Program-made: the position numbers and the translations under genes
Notes under the pieces: model-generated
Seen by the model: only the letters and a program-made list of their open reading frames with translations
What the model was told of the DNA's origin: nothing
Databases searched by the model: none
Shown here: positions 44,558-53,470 of the stretch, piece by piece
How positions within the stretch are numbered: the first letter of the stretch is position 1
Layout: each line of letters begins with the position of its first letter
From: JAHDHW01 sp963793295
GTDB taxonomy: Bacteria; Bacteroidota; Bacteroidia; Chitinophagales; Saprospiraceae
Assembly (NCBI GenBank): GCA_963793295.1
Contig: CAWBZX010000026.1
Coordinates: 1 to 64,000, forward strand
Direction: 5' to 3'
Length of the DNA stretch: 64,000 nt

Positions 44558-45358
44558 TCATTTCGGAGTTATTAACTTGACATCTTTTTCATAGGGTATG
44601 ACCTTCAGAATATGCTCCGTTGCTTTTATTCGGGCGTCTGTTTTTCGGTTGGCATCGATGACCACCCATGGGCTTTGTTTCAGATTCGTTTTTTCAAACA
44701 TCTTCTCTTTGTATTTGGTATAATCATCCCATAGCTCTTGTGCTCTTTCATCGACGGGAGTTATTTTCCATTTTTTTAAAGGGCTGCTTTTTATTTCTTT
44801 GAATCTTCTGGCCTGTTCTTCTTTCGAAATGGAAAAATAAAACTTGATCAAATAGATATCAGATTCAAGGATCATCCTTTCAAATTCATTGACCTGCCCC
44901 ATAAACCTTTGATATTCAACTTCCGTGCAAAAACCATTGACCGGTTCGACAACTGCCCGGTTGTACCAACTTCGATCAAAGAACACCATTTCACCAGGCA
45001 TGGGCAATCGATTGACATAACGCTGAAAATACCACTGTCCCTGCTCCTCAATAGTAGGTTTCGGTAAGGCTACAATCTTGTAGTACCGGGGATTGATATG
45101 TGCCGTAATCCGCCTGATGGCTCCCCCTTTTCCTGCAGCATCTCTGCCTTCAAATAAAACAACAATTTTCTTTCCTTCTTTGATCGTCCAGTGTTGCAGT
45201 TTGACTAATTCTGTTTGTAGTTGCCGTAACCTCAATTCGTACTTTGTCAACCGGAGTGATTTTTCAAGGTCAACTTTTTTATCTGCAAGCAGGTTTTTTA
45301 ATCCAATTTTGGAATTGATCATTTCCAATTCCTTGGGCGATAATTTCACTTCCTTCAT
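44558..45358 (-). CDS. ppk2: Polyphosphate kinase 2 family protein
   Basis: A 266-residue P-loop kinase of the PPK2 family, which uses polyphosphate to phosphorylate ADP or GDP (or AMP). Walker A is GRDAAGKGGAIRRI (near residue 70) and the Walker B/lid region is FFDRSWYNRAVVEPVNGFC. Further conserved blocks: QGQWYFQRYVNRLP, KFYFSISKEEQARRFKEI, and PLKKWKITPVDERAQELWDD. The sequence is of the single-domain class I/II type. It lies 35 bases downstream of a second ppk2 on the same strand, so both may be co-transcribed with the CHAD gene upstream. Intact. Confidence 0.92.
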   Translation of the reverse strand: MKEVKLSPKELEMINSKIGLKNLLADKKVDLEKSLRLTKYELRLRQLQTELVKLQHWTIKEGKKIVVLFEGRDAAGKGGAIRRITAHINPRYYKIVALPKPTIEEQGQWYFQRYVNRLPMPGEMVFFDRSWYNRAVVEPVNGFCTEVEYQRFMGQVNEFERMILESDIYLIKFYFSISKEEQARRFKEIKSSPLKKWKITPVDERAQELWDDYTKYKEKMFEKTNLKQSPWVVIDANRKTDARIKATEHILKVIPYEKDVKLITPK

Positions 45359-45393
45359 TTTTTACATAATTTCAGTTGTAAAGCAATATTTTA

Positions 45394-46239
45394 TTAAATA
45401 TCTATCTGTTCTAAAAGTCGATAATATCTCAAAATCACGTTTGGATCTGGCAATAAGGTCGTCTTCGATTTCAGCTTTTCGGGATAGTCAAATTTGGAAA
45501 GTACATAGCGCATGCTTTCCAATCTGGCCGTTCGTTTGTTGTTGGTTTTCACAATTATCCAGGGGCTAAAAGTAATGTGTGTTTTGGAAAACATTTGTTC
45601 TTTATAATACGAGTATTTCTTCCATAATTCCTGTCCTTTCATATCAACCGGACTAAATTTCCAAACCTTCAAAGGATTTTGGAGCCTGGATTCAATCCGC
45701 TTTTTTTGCTCTTCTTTCGAAATGGAAAACCAAAACTTGATCAACACCACACCATCCTCATACAACATATGCTCAAATTCAGGTACTTGCACCATAAAGT
45801 GGTCGTACTGATTTTTATTGCAAAAACCCATGACGGGCTCTACCACTGCCCGATTGTACCAACTGCGATCGAAAAAAACGATTTCTCCAGGGTTGGGAAG
45901 TTCCTTGATATATCTCCTAAAATACCATTGCCCCTGCTCTACTTCGGTAGGTTTTGAGAGTGCAGCCACTCGCATGGATCGCGGATTAAGGTGCTCAACG
46001 AATCGCTTGATCGAGCCCCCTTTACCGGCGGCATCCCTTCCTTCAAAAATGATGGCAACCCTCATTTTTTTCTTGGCTATCCATCGTTGAAGATTGACTA
46101 ACTCCGCCTGAAGCAAAATCAGTTCTTCTTCATATCTCAAATTTATCAACTCCTTCTTCAGATCAAATCCTCTCTCTTCAGCAATATCCAGCAGTTGTTG
46201 CCTCTTTTTTGCACTATTTAAATCTTTGTTTGAAAACAT
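45394..46239 (-). CDS. ppk2: Second polyphosphate kinase 2 family protein
   Basis: A 281-residue PPK2 paralogue with the same motifs: Walker A GRDAAGKGGSIKRFVEH, FFDRSWYNRAVVEPVMGFC, QGQWYFRRYIKELP, LIKFWFSISKEEQKKRIES and VWKFSPVDMKGQELWKKY. Identity to the downstream paralogue looks to be about half, so they are an old duplication and probably differ in substrate (ADP versus AMP/GDP). The extended N-terminal helix (KDLNSAKKRQQLLDIAEERG) may aid tetramerisation. It is the first gene of the pair; both are intact. Confidence 0.92.
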   Translation of the reverse strand: MFSNKDLNSAKKRQQLLDIAEERGFDLKKELINLRYEEELILLQAELVNLQRWIAKKKMRVAIIFEGRDAAGKGGSIKRFVEHLNPRSMRVAALSKPTEVEQGQWYFRRYIKELPNPGEIVFFDRSWYNRAVVEPVMGFCNKNQYDHFMVQVPEFEHMLYEDGVVLIKFWFSISKEEQKKRIESRLQNPLKVWKFSPVDMKGQELWKKYSYYKEQMFSKTHITFSPWIIVKTNNKRTARLESMRYVLSKFDYPEKLKSKTTLLPDPNVILRYYRLLEQIDI

Positions 46240-46472
46240 ATTTTATTCTTAATCAATAATTTACATTTGACGGATTTTGAAAACCAGTCGGATATTTGAA
46301 TTTTCCAATAAAAGCAAGAAGGGGCAAAATTAAATAATCAATCCTTTTTTTTGCAAAGAACAAATAGAAAAAAAATTAATTAGAAGAATTCTAAACGCCA
46401 TATTTCTCTTCACCAAATATAATCATCTCTTTGCTAGCAATTATTTTCTTAAAATAAATACACTCTCCTTGA

Positions 46473-47313
46473 TTATTTATTTACTAAGGCGGACAGCTCA
46501 AGTTCAATTTTAGAAACAACCGTTCCAAAAGTCAAAAGCAGGGTTCTAATCTTGTCTACATACCAATCATTTTTTTCCTTAAGGATTTCAATCAATGATA
46601 TCAAAATCCGGTTTTTCCAAGGCACTAAAATGTTTTAGCGTCAAGTGGATGTCATGCCACTCTCCAAGGGCGGTTTGCAGCTGATCTAAATACTTCAAAA
46701 TATCCGGACTCAGTTGCTCCTTTTTGAATAATTGATTGATTAGACCGAGATTATAAAATAGTTCTTTCAACATTTTTCGCAGGTTGTGAAAGGCTTCTTC
46801 GTTCACAGTGCAAATTTCAGATAAGCCTTTCAAACCCTGAATTAGTTTTGAAAAATATTCGCCGAGGCCTATCTTTAAGTTATACGTCGAAATTTTATGG
46901 ATTCGCTTTCTTACCGATCTATTATTTTTTTTAATTGATTTTAAATCTTTAACATTACTGTATTCCAGGTATTGCTTTATTTTCTTAGCCAATTTTTTTT
47001 CAAGTTTCTCTATAACATCAGCCCCAACATTGATATTCAAATCCTTATTTGTCAATATATTTTTCTCGATATGTATCTTCCGAATGGCACCAGCATTTTT
47101 AAATATCCTGAAAAATAAAGTTTCTGCTTTGTCTGCACGAAATTTCGGGTCAATACCAGCCAGTAACCGAAAAAAAGCGACTTGCTTCTTCATGTTTACC
47201 CTAAAACCATGAATCGCATTTTCATCAAAATCCTTAAGAACCTTGGCAAATAGTTCTTTGAATCTTTGATGCAACCCATTATAATAATTGAAAATTATTT
47301 TGGAAACCTTCAT
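46473..47313 (-). CDS. CHAD domain protein, frameshifted near the 3' end
   Basis: CHAD domains are helical bundles with conserved His residues that bind polyphosphate and often accompany polyphosphate enzymes. The N-terminal HGFRVNMKKQVAFFRLLAGI carries the expected HxxRVxxKK motif, and VNEEAFHNLRKMLKELFYNL its repeat. The open frame ends after FDIID at 46588, but another frame continues as IEILKEKNDWYVDKIRTLL and KIELELSALVNK to a stop at 46473-46475, matching the usual CHAD end. One base is probably missing or extra near 46590. The gene lies upstream of the two ppk2 genes, on the same strand, after a 230-base gap. Confidence 0.8.
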
Positions 47314-47468
47314 CCTTAGTTGATAATTGAAGTCAAAATACTAAAATGTATGGAATATTTGATTGGAATATTTAAGTTAAAAACATTGTTGTGACTCTTT
47401 CCAAATCGAATGAAAAATCGTTGAAGATCAATCTAGCAAAAATCAATCATCCAGCTGACTTAAATCAT

Positions 47469-47498
47469 TTGTCTATAAGGGGTAATTTTATTATTTTG
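47469..47498 (+). promoter_or_regulatory. Promoter candidate for glucokinase
   Basis: TTG (47469-47471), a 19-base spacer, then TTATTTTG (47491-47498), one base off the TAnnTTTG consensus. Distance to the ATG at 47524 is 25 bases, as expected. Confidence 0.45.
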
Positions 47499-47523
47499 TG
47501 TTGTTAACATTAAGTGAAATAAT

Positions 47524-48585
47524 ATGTTTAATAGGATCATACCAATTGCGTTTCCAAATTTCAAAAAAATCGAAAATAATACTACCGTCATCGCTGCTGA
47601 TGTTGGTGGCACAAAGACACATTTAGCATTATTCGAAATGAAAGACCATGAATTGACTCTTATTCGTGATGCTAATTATGCTTCTCAAAAATATCCTTCA
47701 TTTGGAACTATTGTAAAAGATTTTCAAAAAGGAAATCATACGACCAACAGGCTAAGTATTGGTTTTGCCGGCCCTGTCTTAAAAAATTCAGCGCAAGCAA
47801 CCAATCTTTCCTGGATGATCAATACCCAGCATTTGAGTGATGAATTAAATATTGCTCAAGTCCATCTTTTAAATGACCTTGAAGCCAGTGCTTATGGCTT
47901 GGCTGCAATAGGTGAAAATGATTTGATCACATTGGAGAAAGGAAATTCAGAGCGAAAAGGAAACGCCGCCATTATATCACCGGGAACCGGATTGGGAGAA
48001 GCAGGATTATTTTGGGACGGAAAACAATTTCATCCTTTCGCTACCGAAGGCGGGCATACTGACTTTGGAGCCCGGGAAGAGATTGACGTTGCATTGTTTA
48101 AATATCTAAGAAAAAAATACGGCCACGTGAGCTGGGAAAGAGTGGCCTCCGGCATGGGTATTTTTGAGATTTACAATTTCTTGCTACAATACCGGAAAAC
48201 CAGCGAATTGCCCTGGATGAAAGAAAAAATTGCCGAAGTAAGTCCCGCCGCTGCAGTAAGTTTCGGAGCTAAAAACGGCTGCGGTATCAGCGAAGAAACG
48301 TTTCGTCTTTTTTGGAGGTATCTGGCGGAAGAAGCTGCCAACCTGGCTCTTACACTGAAAGCTACCGGTGGATTGTATATCGGTGGAGGAATTGCTCCAA
48401 AAAACCTTGACATGTTCAATCAGAAGATATTTATGAATTATTTCTATGAGGCTGGCCGCTTACGGCCAATGCTTGAAGAAGTACCTGTTCATATTATTAT
48501 AAATGAAAAAACAGCCTTAATGGGAGCAGCACTGTACGGATTCTTCGGCCCGGTACAAAAAAACAAACCAGCAAGGATTATTTAA
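47524..48585 (+). CDS. glk: Glucokinase
   Basis: A 353-residue ROK/glucokinase-type enzyme phosphorylating glucose with ATP. The phosphate 1 motif is near the start (VIAADVGGTKTHLALFEM). The sugar-binding region has LLNDLEASAYGLAAI and the active-site Asp, then SPGTGLGEAGLFWDG for phosphate 2, HPFATEGGHTDFGAREE with the family EGGH motif, and the C-terminal GGLYIGGGIAPKNLD for adenosine binding. It belongs to the bacterial Glk family (COG0837), not ROK, because of GFAGPV and EGGH. It is the only + strand gene of this block, in a region otherwise concerned with phosphate and energy. Intact. Confidence 0.93.
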   Translation: MFNRIIPIAFPNFKKIENNTTVIAADVGGTKTHLALFEMKDHELTLIRDANYASQKYPSFGTIVKDFQKGNHTTNRLSIGFAGPVLKNSAQATNLSWMINTQHLSDELNIAQVHLLNDLEASAYGLAAIGENDLITLEKGNSERKGNAAIISPGTGLGEAGLFWDGKQFHPFATEGGHTDFGAREEIDVALFKYLRKKYGHVSWERVASGMGIFEIYNFLLQYRKTSELPWMKEKIAEVSPAAAVSFGAKNGCGISEETFRLFWRYLAEEAANLALTLKATGGLYIGGGIAPKNLDMFNQKIFMNYFYEAGRLRPMLEEVPVHIIINEKTALMGAALYGFFGPVQKNKPARII

Positions 48586-48599
48586 GAAAAAAAGATGAC

Positions 48600-49646
48600 T
48601 TATAAAACCGGTTGGGGCCCTGATCCTTTTTTTTCCTGCAAGATCGATAAATATTCCCTCATCAAAAGGAAATAATCTTCGGTGAGATTGAGACGATACG
48701 TTCGTTCTTTTTCGTCTTTTGTTTGAATGGCTTTCAATGCATTCACTTTGGTTCTGACATTCGAGCGGTAAAGTTTATAATATTCAAAAATTAGTTGGTC
48801 TTCATCTGTGAAAACACACGGGTACTTGACTAAATAATTTTTCAAAAAATGACTCTCCAGTTCCCTTTGCTCATAAAAATCCAGATCCATACAGAAAAAT
48901 GCAATTTCGTTGAGCACATCCACTTGACGAAAATGATCGTTGAATTCAATGCAATCAAAAATCACCGGTTCGTCAAGAAGGAAAATATTCCGCGAATGTA
49001 AATCACCGTGACCATCAATAGTGAACCCCATTTTTTGCCGCTCAACAAATCTTTTATTATGTTTTTTTAAAAACTTCTTTGCAAAATCAACAGCTGCTTC
49101 TATTTTCTTTCCTACCTGCTTGCCCAATTGTTCAGCCAAATACTTTTTTACTACTAAAATATCTGCAAAATCAAGCCACATGGTGTGTGTGTTTGTTTCC
49201 TCTTCGATGGTATCGGTAAAGGCATGAAAACTGGCCAATTGGTCGGCAAGCTGATCCATATGCTTTTTGGTAACCGCTCTTTTTTTGAGCAATACATCCA
49301 TCCTCCGTTTGTTGTCAAGTTTTTTCATTTTTACCGCATAGTCCACAATTTCCCCTTCTTTTCCTTCAATCATCCATTTGCCATCATGAAGTAGAATGGG
49401 TACTACGCCGAGATAGACATTTTCGGTAAGCCGGTTATTCAAACGAACTTCTTTTTCACAGTAGAATTTCCTTTTGTCCAATGTTGAAAAAGACAGAAAT
49501 GAATACTGAATCGGTTTTTTGATTTTATACGCAAAATTTTTGGTAAGCAACACCCAGGAGATATGTGTCTCGATCAGTTCAACTTTAGAGGGCACATCCG
49601 GATAGGCATTTTTTTTTATGATTTGATCAATCGCTTTTATATTCAT
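48600..49646 (-). CDS. Phosphotransferase-fold kinase (COG2187-like)
   Basis: A 348-residue protein resembling aminoglycoside phosphotransferase-like kinases of COG2187. The catalytic loop reads GHGDLHSRNIFLLDEPVIFD (HGDLHxxN) and the metal-binding motif FDCIEFNDHFRQVDVLNEI. N-terminal: ISWVLLTKNFAYKIKKPIQ, with the nucleotide-binding Lys. In many bacteria this domain is fused at the N-terminus of a single protein to an AAA/gluconate-kinase-like domain. Here the second half is a separate gene just upstream in transcription (49680-50192), so the pair probably forms one kinase. Substrate unknown. Confidence 0.85.
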   Translation of the reverse strand: MNIKAIDQIIKKNAYPDVPSKVELIETHISWVLLTKNFAYKIKKPIQYSFLSFSTLDKRKFYCEKEVRLNNRLTENVYLGVVPILLHDGKWMIEGKEGEIVDYAVKMKKLDNKRRMDVLLKKRAVTKKHMDQLADQLASFHAFTDTIEEETNTHTMWLDFADILVVKKYLAEQLGKQVGKKIEAAVDFAKKFLKKHNKRFVERQKMGFTIDGHGDLHSRNIFLLDEPVIFDCIEFNDHFRQVDVLNEIAFFCMDLDFYEQRELESHFLKNYLVKYPCVFTDEDQLIFEYYKLYRSNVRTKVNALKAIQTKDEKERTYRLNLTEDYFLLMREYLSILQEKKGSGPQPVL

Positions 49647-49679
49647 TTTTATTTTTTAAAACCTTAGTCAACTGATTGA

Positions 49680-50192
49680 TTATTTTGATGAAAATTCACT
49701 CAACTCGAAATATTCCCGGGTTTTGTCTACCATTTCTTCCAGACTCAATACATCCGACCAAAGAACCAAATGGTTTTGCGCTATTGGCTCATAAGCCGCT
49801 TTGATTTTTAAATACACTTCAAAATCGGCTTCGCTGTATTGGCGTTTTTCGCTGACCCTTTGTTTGATCACAGATTCGTCCGCTTTAAGCTCAATCCATT
49901 TTATCGGAACATTATATTTATCGGCCAGCTTTTCAAAAGGATCGCGCAAAATCGCTTTGTACAAAGTAGCATCGACGATGAGATTTCTCCCTTGTTTAAT
50001 CACATCTTCAGCTCTTTCAACCAATTCTTTATAAACTGCTGCTTTTGAAGCAGCATCGTATTTACCACGATGCCCCAAAGAGGTACGTATCATATCACTA
50101 TTCAAATGAACTGCATCTATTTTGCCTGCCAGCTCAAGAGCAAAAGTCGTTTTTCCTGTTCCCGGTAATCCAACGATTAATACTAACATCAT
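49680..50192 (-). CDS. P-loop small-molecule kinase (COG0645-like), partner of the preceding kinase
   Basis: A 170-residue AAA-type kinase with Walker A IVGLPGTGKTTFALELAG at the start, SDMIRTSLGHRGKYD (substrate-side), LIVDATLYKAILRD (Walker B-like) and the lid VIKQRVSEKRQYSEADFEVY. Similar domains follow a COG2187 kinase domain in one polypeptide elsewhere. The 33-base gap between the two genes suggests they are co-transcribed and interact. The substrate is unknown; gluconate or nucleoside-like substrates were suggested for such families. Confidence 0.83.
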   Translation of the reverse strand: MMLVLIVGLPGTGKTTFALELAGKIDAVHLNSDMIRTSLGHRGKYDAASKAAVYKELVERAEDVIKQGRNLIVDATLYKAILRDPFEKLADKYNVPIKWIELKADESVIKQRVSEKRQYSEADFEVYLKIKAAYEPIAQNHLVLWSDVLSLEEMVDKTREYFELSEFSSK

Positions 50193-50222
50193 TTTAATTT
50201 AGATTTCATTTTGAAAATCAGT

Positions 50223-50465
50223 TTATTCCGTTTGTTTTTTGTTACTTTTTATTTTTTCTTCCTCCTTTCGTTTTCTAGCCATTGCCGAAATAAAAAACAA
50301 TCCACCCAATGCAATAAATACAACTCCTAAAGAGCCTATATCTTCTCTCATTGTGGTACTGAAAGTTACTCCCAACGCAATTAATATTATACCGAGAAAA
50401 AATATCCGTTTATATTTCGGCTGTGATGTATTTTCCATTTTTTTCCTTTTTTTGATATTGATCAA
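50223..50465 (-). CDS. Hypothetical small membrane protein
   Basis: An 80-residue protein with two transmembrane helices (residues 20-40, IFFLGIILIALGVTFSTTM; 45-65, IGSLGVVFIALGGLFFISA) and a Lys-rich cytoplasmic tail (RKRKEEEKIKSNKKQ). No family is recognised. It sits between the kinase pair and the P-type ATPase, all on the minus strand, and may be part of that transcript. Confidence 0.65.
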   Translation of the reverse strand: MINIKKRKKMENTSQPKYKRIFFLGIILIALGVTFSTTMREDIGSLGVVFIALGGLFFISAMARKRKEEEKIKSNKKQTE

Positions 50466-50553
50466 AAAGCCTTGTCATAGCTAAAGGTGTGTCAAATTAA
50501 TAACAATCGAAATGATTTCGGTTAGCCATTATATTGATTTTCATCAATGGCGT

Positions 50554-53229
50554 TTATTCAATAATTCGAAGCCTTTTCAATATTTGAATTAATAAAACCG
50601 GTAATATGCTAAAAGGAATAATCAGTAAAAATTCATCCAGGTTGATATCTTTTAAACTTAAAACCTGCCGCATGGTAGGTTGGTAATATGCAAAAAAGGT
50701 AATCACCAAACAGATCAAAATAGCTATCCAAATATACTTGTTGGAAGTCACTTGATTGATGAAAAAAGATTGGCTCCTGCTTGGTAAATTGAATACATGA
50801 AGCAGCTGCGTGAAAACAAGGGTATAAAAAGTAAGATTATTAGTAATTGCCGGATCAAAGCCCAAATAAATAGCATAATACAACATACCCAAAACGGAAA
50901 GACTAATACACAGCGCATAGATGACTATTGAAAACCATTGTCTGGAATTAATGACGGATTCCTCTTTTTTCCGGGGAGCCTGGTTCATGATATCTTCAGT
51001 TTCTTTGTCCATGCCAAGTGCAAGTGCCGGGAAAACATCCGTTACCATATTTAAAAACAATATTTGTAGAGGTAATAACGGAACAGAAACATTTGAAAGG
51101 AATACAAAAGCGACTACCAGCAACTCACTTAAATTACAGGATAACAAATAAATAACAAAATGCTGGATATTTTGAAAAATCCCCCTACCCTGTTTGATGG
51201 CCATGACTATAGAAGGAAATGAGTCATCTTCCAAAACCAGGTCTGCTACTTCTTTGGCAGCTTCGGTTCCCCGTTGTCCCATTGCGATCCCAATATCAGC
51301 TTTTTTCAATGCTGGTGCATCGTTGATTCCATCACCGGTCATGCCTACCGTGAAACCCTCGTTTTGATAAATCTTTACTAAATCCAACTTCTGAGCAGGT
51401 GATACTCTTGCAAAAATATTGCTTTCGAGTATTTTCTTAATTCCTGTAGTATTGCTCATCATGCTTTTACTGAGCTGATTGCCATGCAATGCCACAGCGC
51501 TTTCATTTTCAACGAGACCGGTTTTTCTTGCAATCGTTTTTGCTGTTTCCAGATGATCACCAGTGACCATCACGACTTTGATACCTGCATTATTACAGGC
51601 TTTAATAGCTTTTTCAATATCTTCTCTTGGCGGATCAATAAAACCGATAAAGCCGATGAAGATGAGGTTGCTAAAAAAATCAGCCGACAGATGATCTATT
51701 TCACTATAAGCAAAAGCCAGTGTTCGCAAACCTTTTTTTGCCAAATCATCGGCTTTCTTCAGCCAGATTTTATGATCAGTCATAGGCTTTATACCGTCAG
51801 CAGTAAGAACATGGTCACTTTCTTTGAGGACAACTTCCAAAGCGCCTTTAATACAAACCAGATAATCGGGTCTCTTGCCATTTTCATTCAAAGTACCCAT
51901 CATTTTGGTTTCGCTGTCAAAAGGAATTTCCTCTAACCGGGGATAATCATCTCGTAATTTCGGAATGTCAATTCCCGAATGATCTGCAAATTGAAGCAGA
52001 GCGACTTCAAGAGGATCACCAACCGATTCTTCCTTTTCATGGTTGTTGCTTAGAGAAGCATTATTGCATAAAACACTTACTTTTTGAAGTTGCTCAAAAG
52101 CAAAAGTATTTGGAAATGACTGTTTTGATTCATCCCGGAAATTCAGTTGTTTATTTTTAAAAAACACATCCGCTTCACCAAATTCAAAAGCCAGGGTATC
52201 TACTGACAACTTGTTTTCGGTCAGTGTTCCGGTCTTATCCGTAAAAATCACCTGAGTTTCTCCCAGGGTTTCCACGGCAGATAGTTTTTTGACAATAACC
52301 TGATGACGAGCCAGGCGCAGCATTCCTCTGGCCAAAGCTATTGTTGCCACAATTGGCAAACCTTCCGGAATCGTTGCAATAGCTAAAGCAATAGCTGTTT
52401 TGATCATCATATAAATATCACGATCTTGTAAAAGCCCGATCAGGAAAATGATTGCCGCCAATACAATAGTAATCAGTATTAATTTATGGCTTAATTTATT
52501 GAGTTTTTTATCAAGTGGTGTGGATTCCTGCTCGGCGGATGATGCCAGTTGGGCAATGTTTCCAAGTTCTGTTGCTTTGCCTGTAGCAACGACAACTGCT
52601 CGCGCATTTCCTCGTGAAACGATTGTTCCTTTAAAAAGAAGGTTGCTGCGTTCGGGCAATATAACTTCTCCTTTCAATGCCTCAATTTGTTTTTTCACCT
52701 GAGTGCTTTCTCCGGTTAATGCAGCTTCTTTGACGCCTATATTGGTTTGTGCTAAAAGCCGGCAATCAGCAGGGACCAAGTCTCCCGCTTCCATCGAAAG
52801 GACATCGCCCGGAACCAGTTCGGTAGCATTAATCCTGATCAGGTTTCCATTTCGAAAAACATTAGTCTTGGTTTCTGCAAGTCGGCGCAATGCTTCCATC
52901 GAACGACTGGCCTGCCACTCCATATAAAAACCGATCAATGCATTGATAAGGATGACAATAATAACTGCTATCCCTTCCAAAACCTCATTGAAAGAAAAAG
53001 CAAGAATGGCAGCGATCAAAAGTACCCAGGCTAAAGGACTGATAAACTGTTCAAAAAGAATACGCAAAAAACTTTTGCCACGGTAGATTTCAAGCACATT
53101 TTTACCAAAAAGTAAAAACCTTTTTTCAACTTCTTTGTCTTCAAGACCAGTATCCGGATTCACTTCAAGCTGCTCACAAACAGCTTCAACACTCATTTGA
53201 TAGGCATTCGGAAGTTGTTTTATTGCCAT
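50554..53229 (-). CDS. Cation-transporting P-type ATPase (Ca2+ type)
   Basis: An 891-residue P2A-type pump. The N-terminal cation ATPase domain begins after VEAVCEQLEVNPDTGLEDKE. The actuator loop has LTGESTQVKK, the phosphorylation site is DKTGTLTENKLS, the ATP site has a KGALEVVL stretch, and the hinge is MTGDGINDAPALKKADIGIAM. Ion-site residues match SERCA-type pumps: PEGLP in TM4, SCNLSELLVV in TM5 and NMVTDVFPALALGMD in TM6. So calcium export is likely, though Na+ or Mn2+ cannot be excluded. It ends at about 85 bases before the small membrane protein and is intact. Confidence 0.92.
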   Translation of the reverse strand: MAIKQLPNAYQMSVEAVCEQLEVNPDTGLEDKEVEKRFLLFGKNVLEIYRGKSFLRILFEQFISPLAWVLLIAAILAFSFNEVLEGIAVIIVILINALIGFYMEWQASRSMEALRRLAETKTNVFRNGNLIRINATELVPGDVLSMEAGDLVPADCRLLAQTNIGVKEAALTGESTQVKKQIEALKGEVILPERSNLLFKGTIVSRGNARAVVVATGKATELGNIAQLASSAEQESTPLDKKLNKLSHKLILITIVLAAIIFLIGLLQDRDIYMMIKTAIALAIATIPEGLPIVATIALARGMLRLARHQVIVKKLSAVETLGETQVIFTDKTGTLTENKLSVDTLAFEFGEADVFFKNKQLNFRDESKQSFPNTFAFEQLQKVSVLCNNASLSNNHEKEESVGDPLEVALLQFADHSGIDIPKLRDDYPRLEEIPFDSETKMMGTLNENGKRPDYLVCIKGALEVVLKESDHVLTADGIKPMTDHKIWLKKADDLAKKGLRTLAFAYSEIDHLSADFFSNLIFIGFIGFIDPPREDIEKAIKACNNAGIKVVMVTGDHLETAKTIARKTGLVENESAVALHGNQLSKSMMSNTTGIKKILESNIFARVSPAQKLDLVKIYQNEGFTVGMTGDGINDAPALKKADIGIAMGQRGTEAAKEVADLVLEDDSFPSIVMAIKQGRGIFQNIQHFVIYLLSCNLSELLVVAFVFLSNVSVPLLPLQILFLNMVTDVFPALALGMDKETEDIMNQAPRKKEESVINSRQWFSIVIYALCISLSVLGMLYYAIYLGFDPAITNNLTFYTLVFTQLLHVFNLPSRSQSFFINQVTSNKYIWIAILICLVITFFAYYQPTMRQVLSLKDINLDEFLLIIPFSILPVLLIQILKRLRIIE

Positions 53230-53256
53230 TTTATTCGTAAACTATAATCAAAACAA

Positions 53257-53466
53257 TTGACTATGTATTATAAAAATATTATGCTTTTCGTTTTTATGGC
53301 GCTGATCTTTGCCTTATTTGCTACTGCCTTATTTCCAACGCCTACATCCGGTCTCATTATCATGTTTTTGATCGGATTTCTGGTCGTATTTCATACCATT
53401 GCTATTTTAAAAGGACCAGGTGTTAAAGACAATGCATCCAGCGAACAGTGGTATGAAGATCAATAA
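53257..53466 (+). CDS. Hypothetical small membrane protein
   Basis: A 69-residue ORF with two hydrophobic segments (YKNIMLFVFMALIFALFATA, SGLIIMFLIGFLVVFHTIAI) and a polar tail (DNASSEQWYEDQ). It is divergent from the P-type ATPase (28 bases apart) and convergent with the dihydroorotate-dehydrogenase-like gene (5 bases). A small regulatory or stress protein of the pump is possible. No family recognised. Confidence 0.55.
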   Translation: MTMYYKNIMLFVFMALIFALFATALFPTPTSGLIIMFLIGFLVVFHTIAILKGPGVKDNASSEQWYEDQ

Positions 53467-53470
53467 AAGG

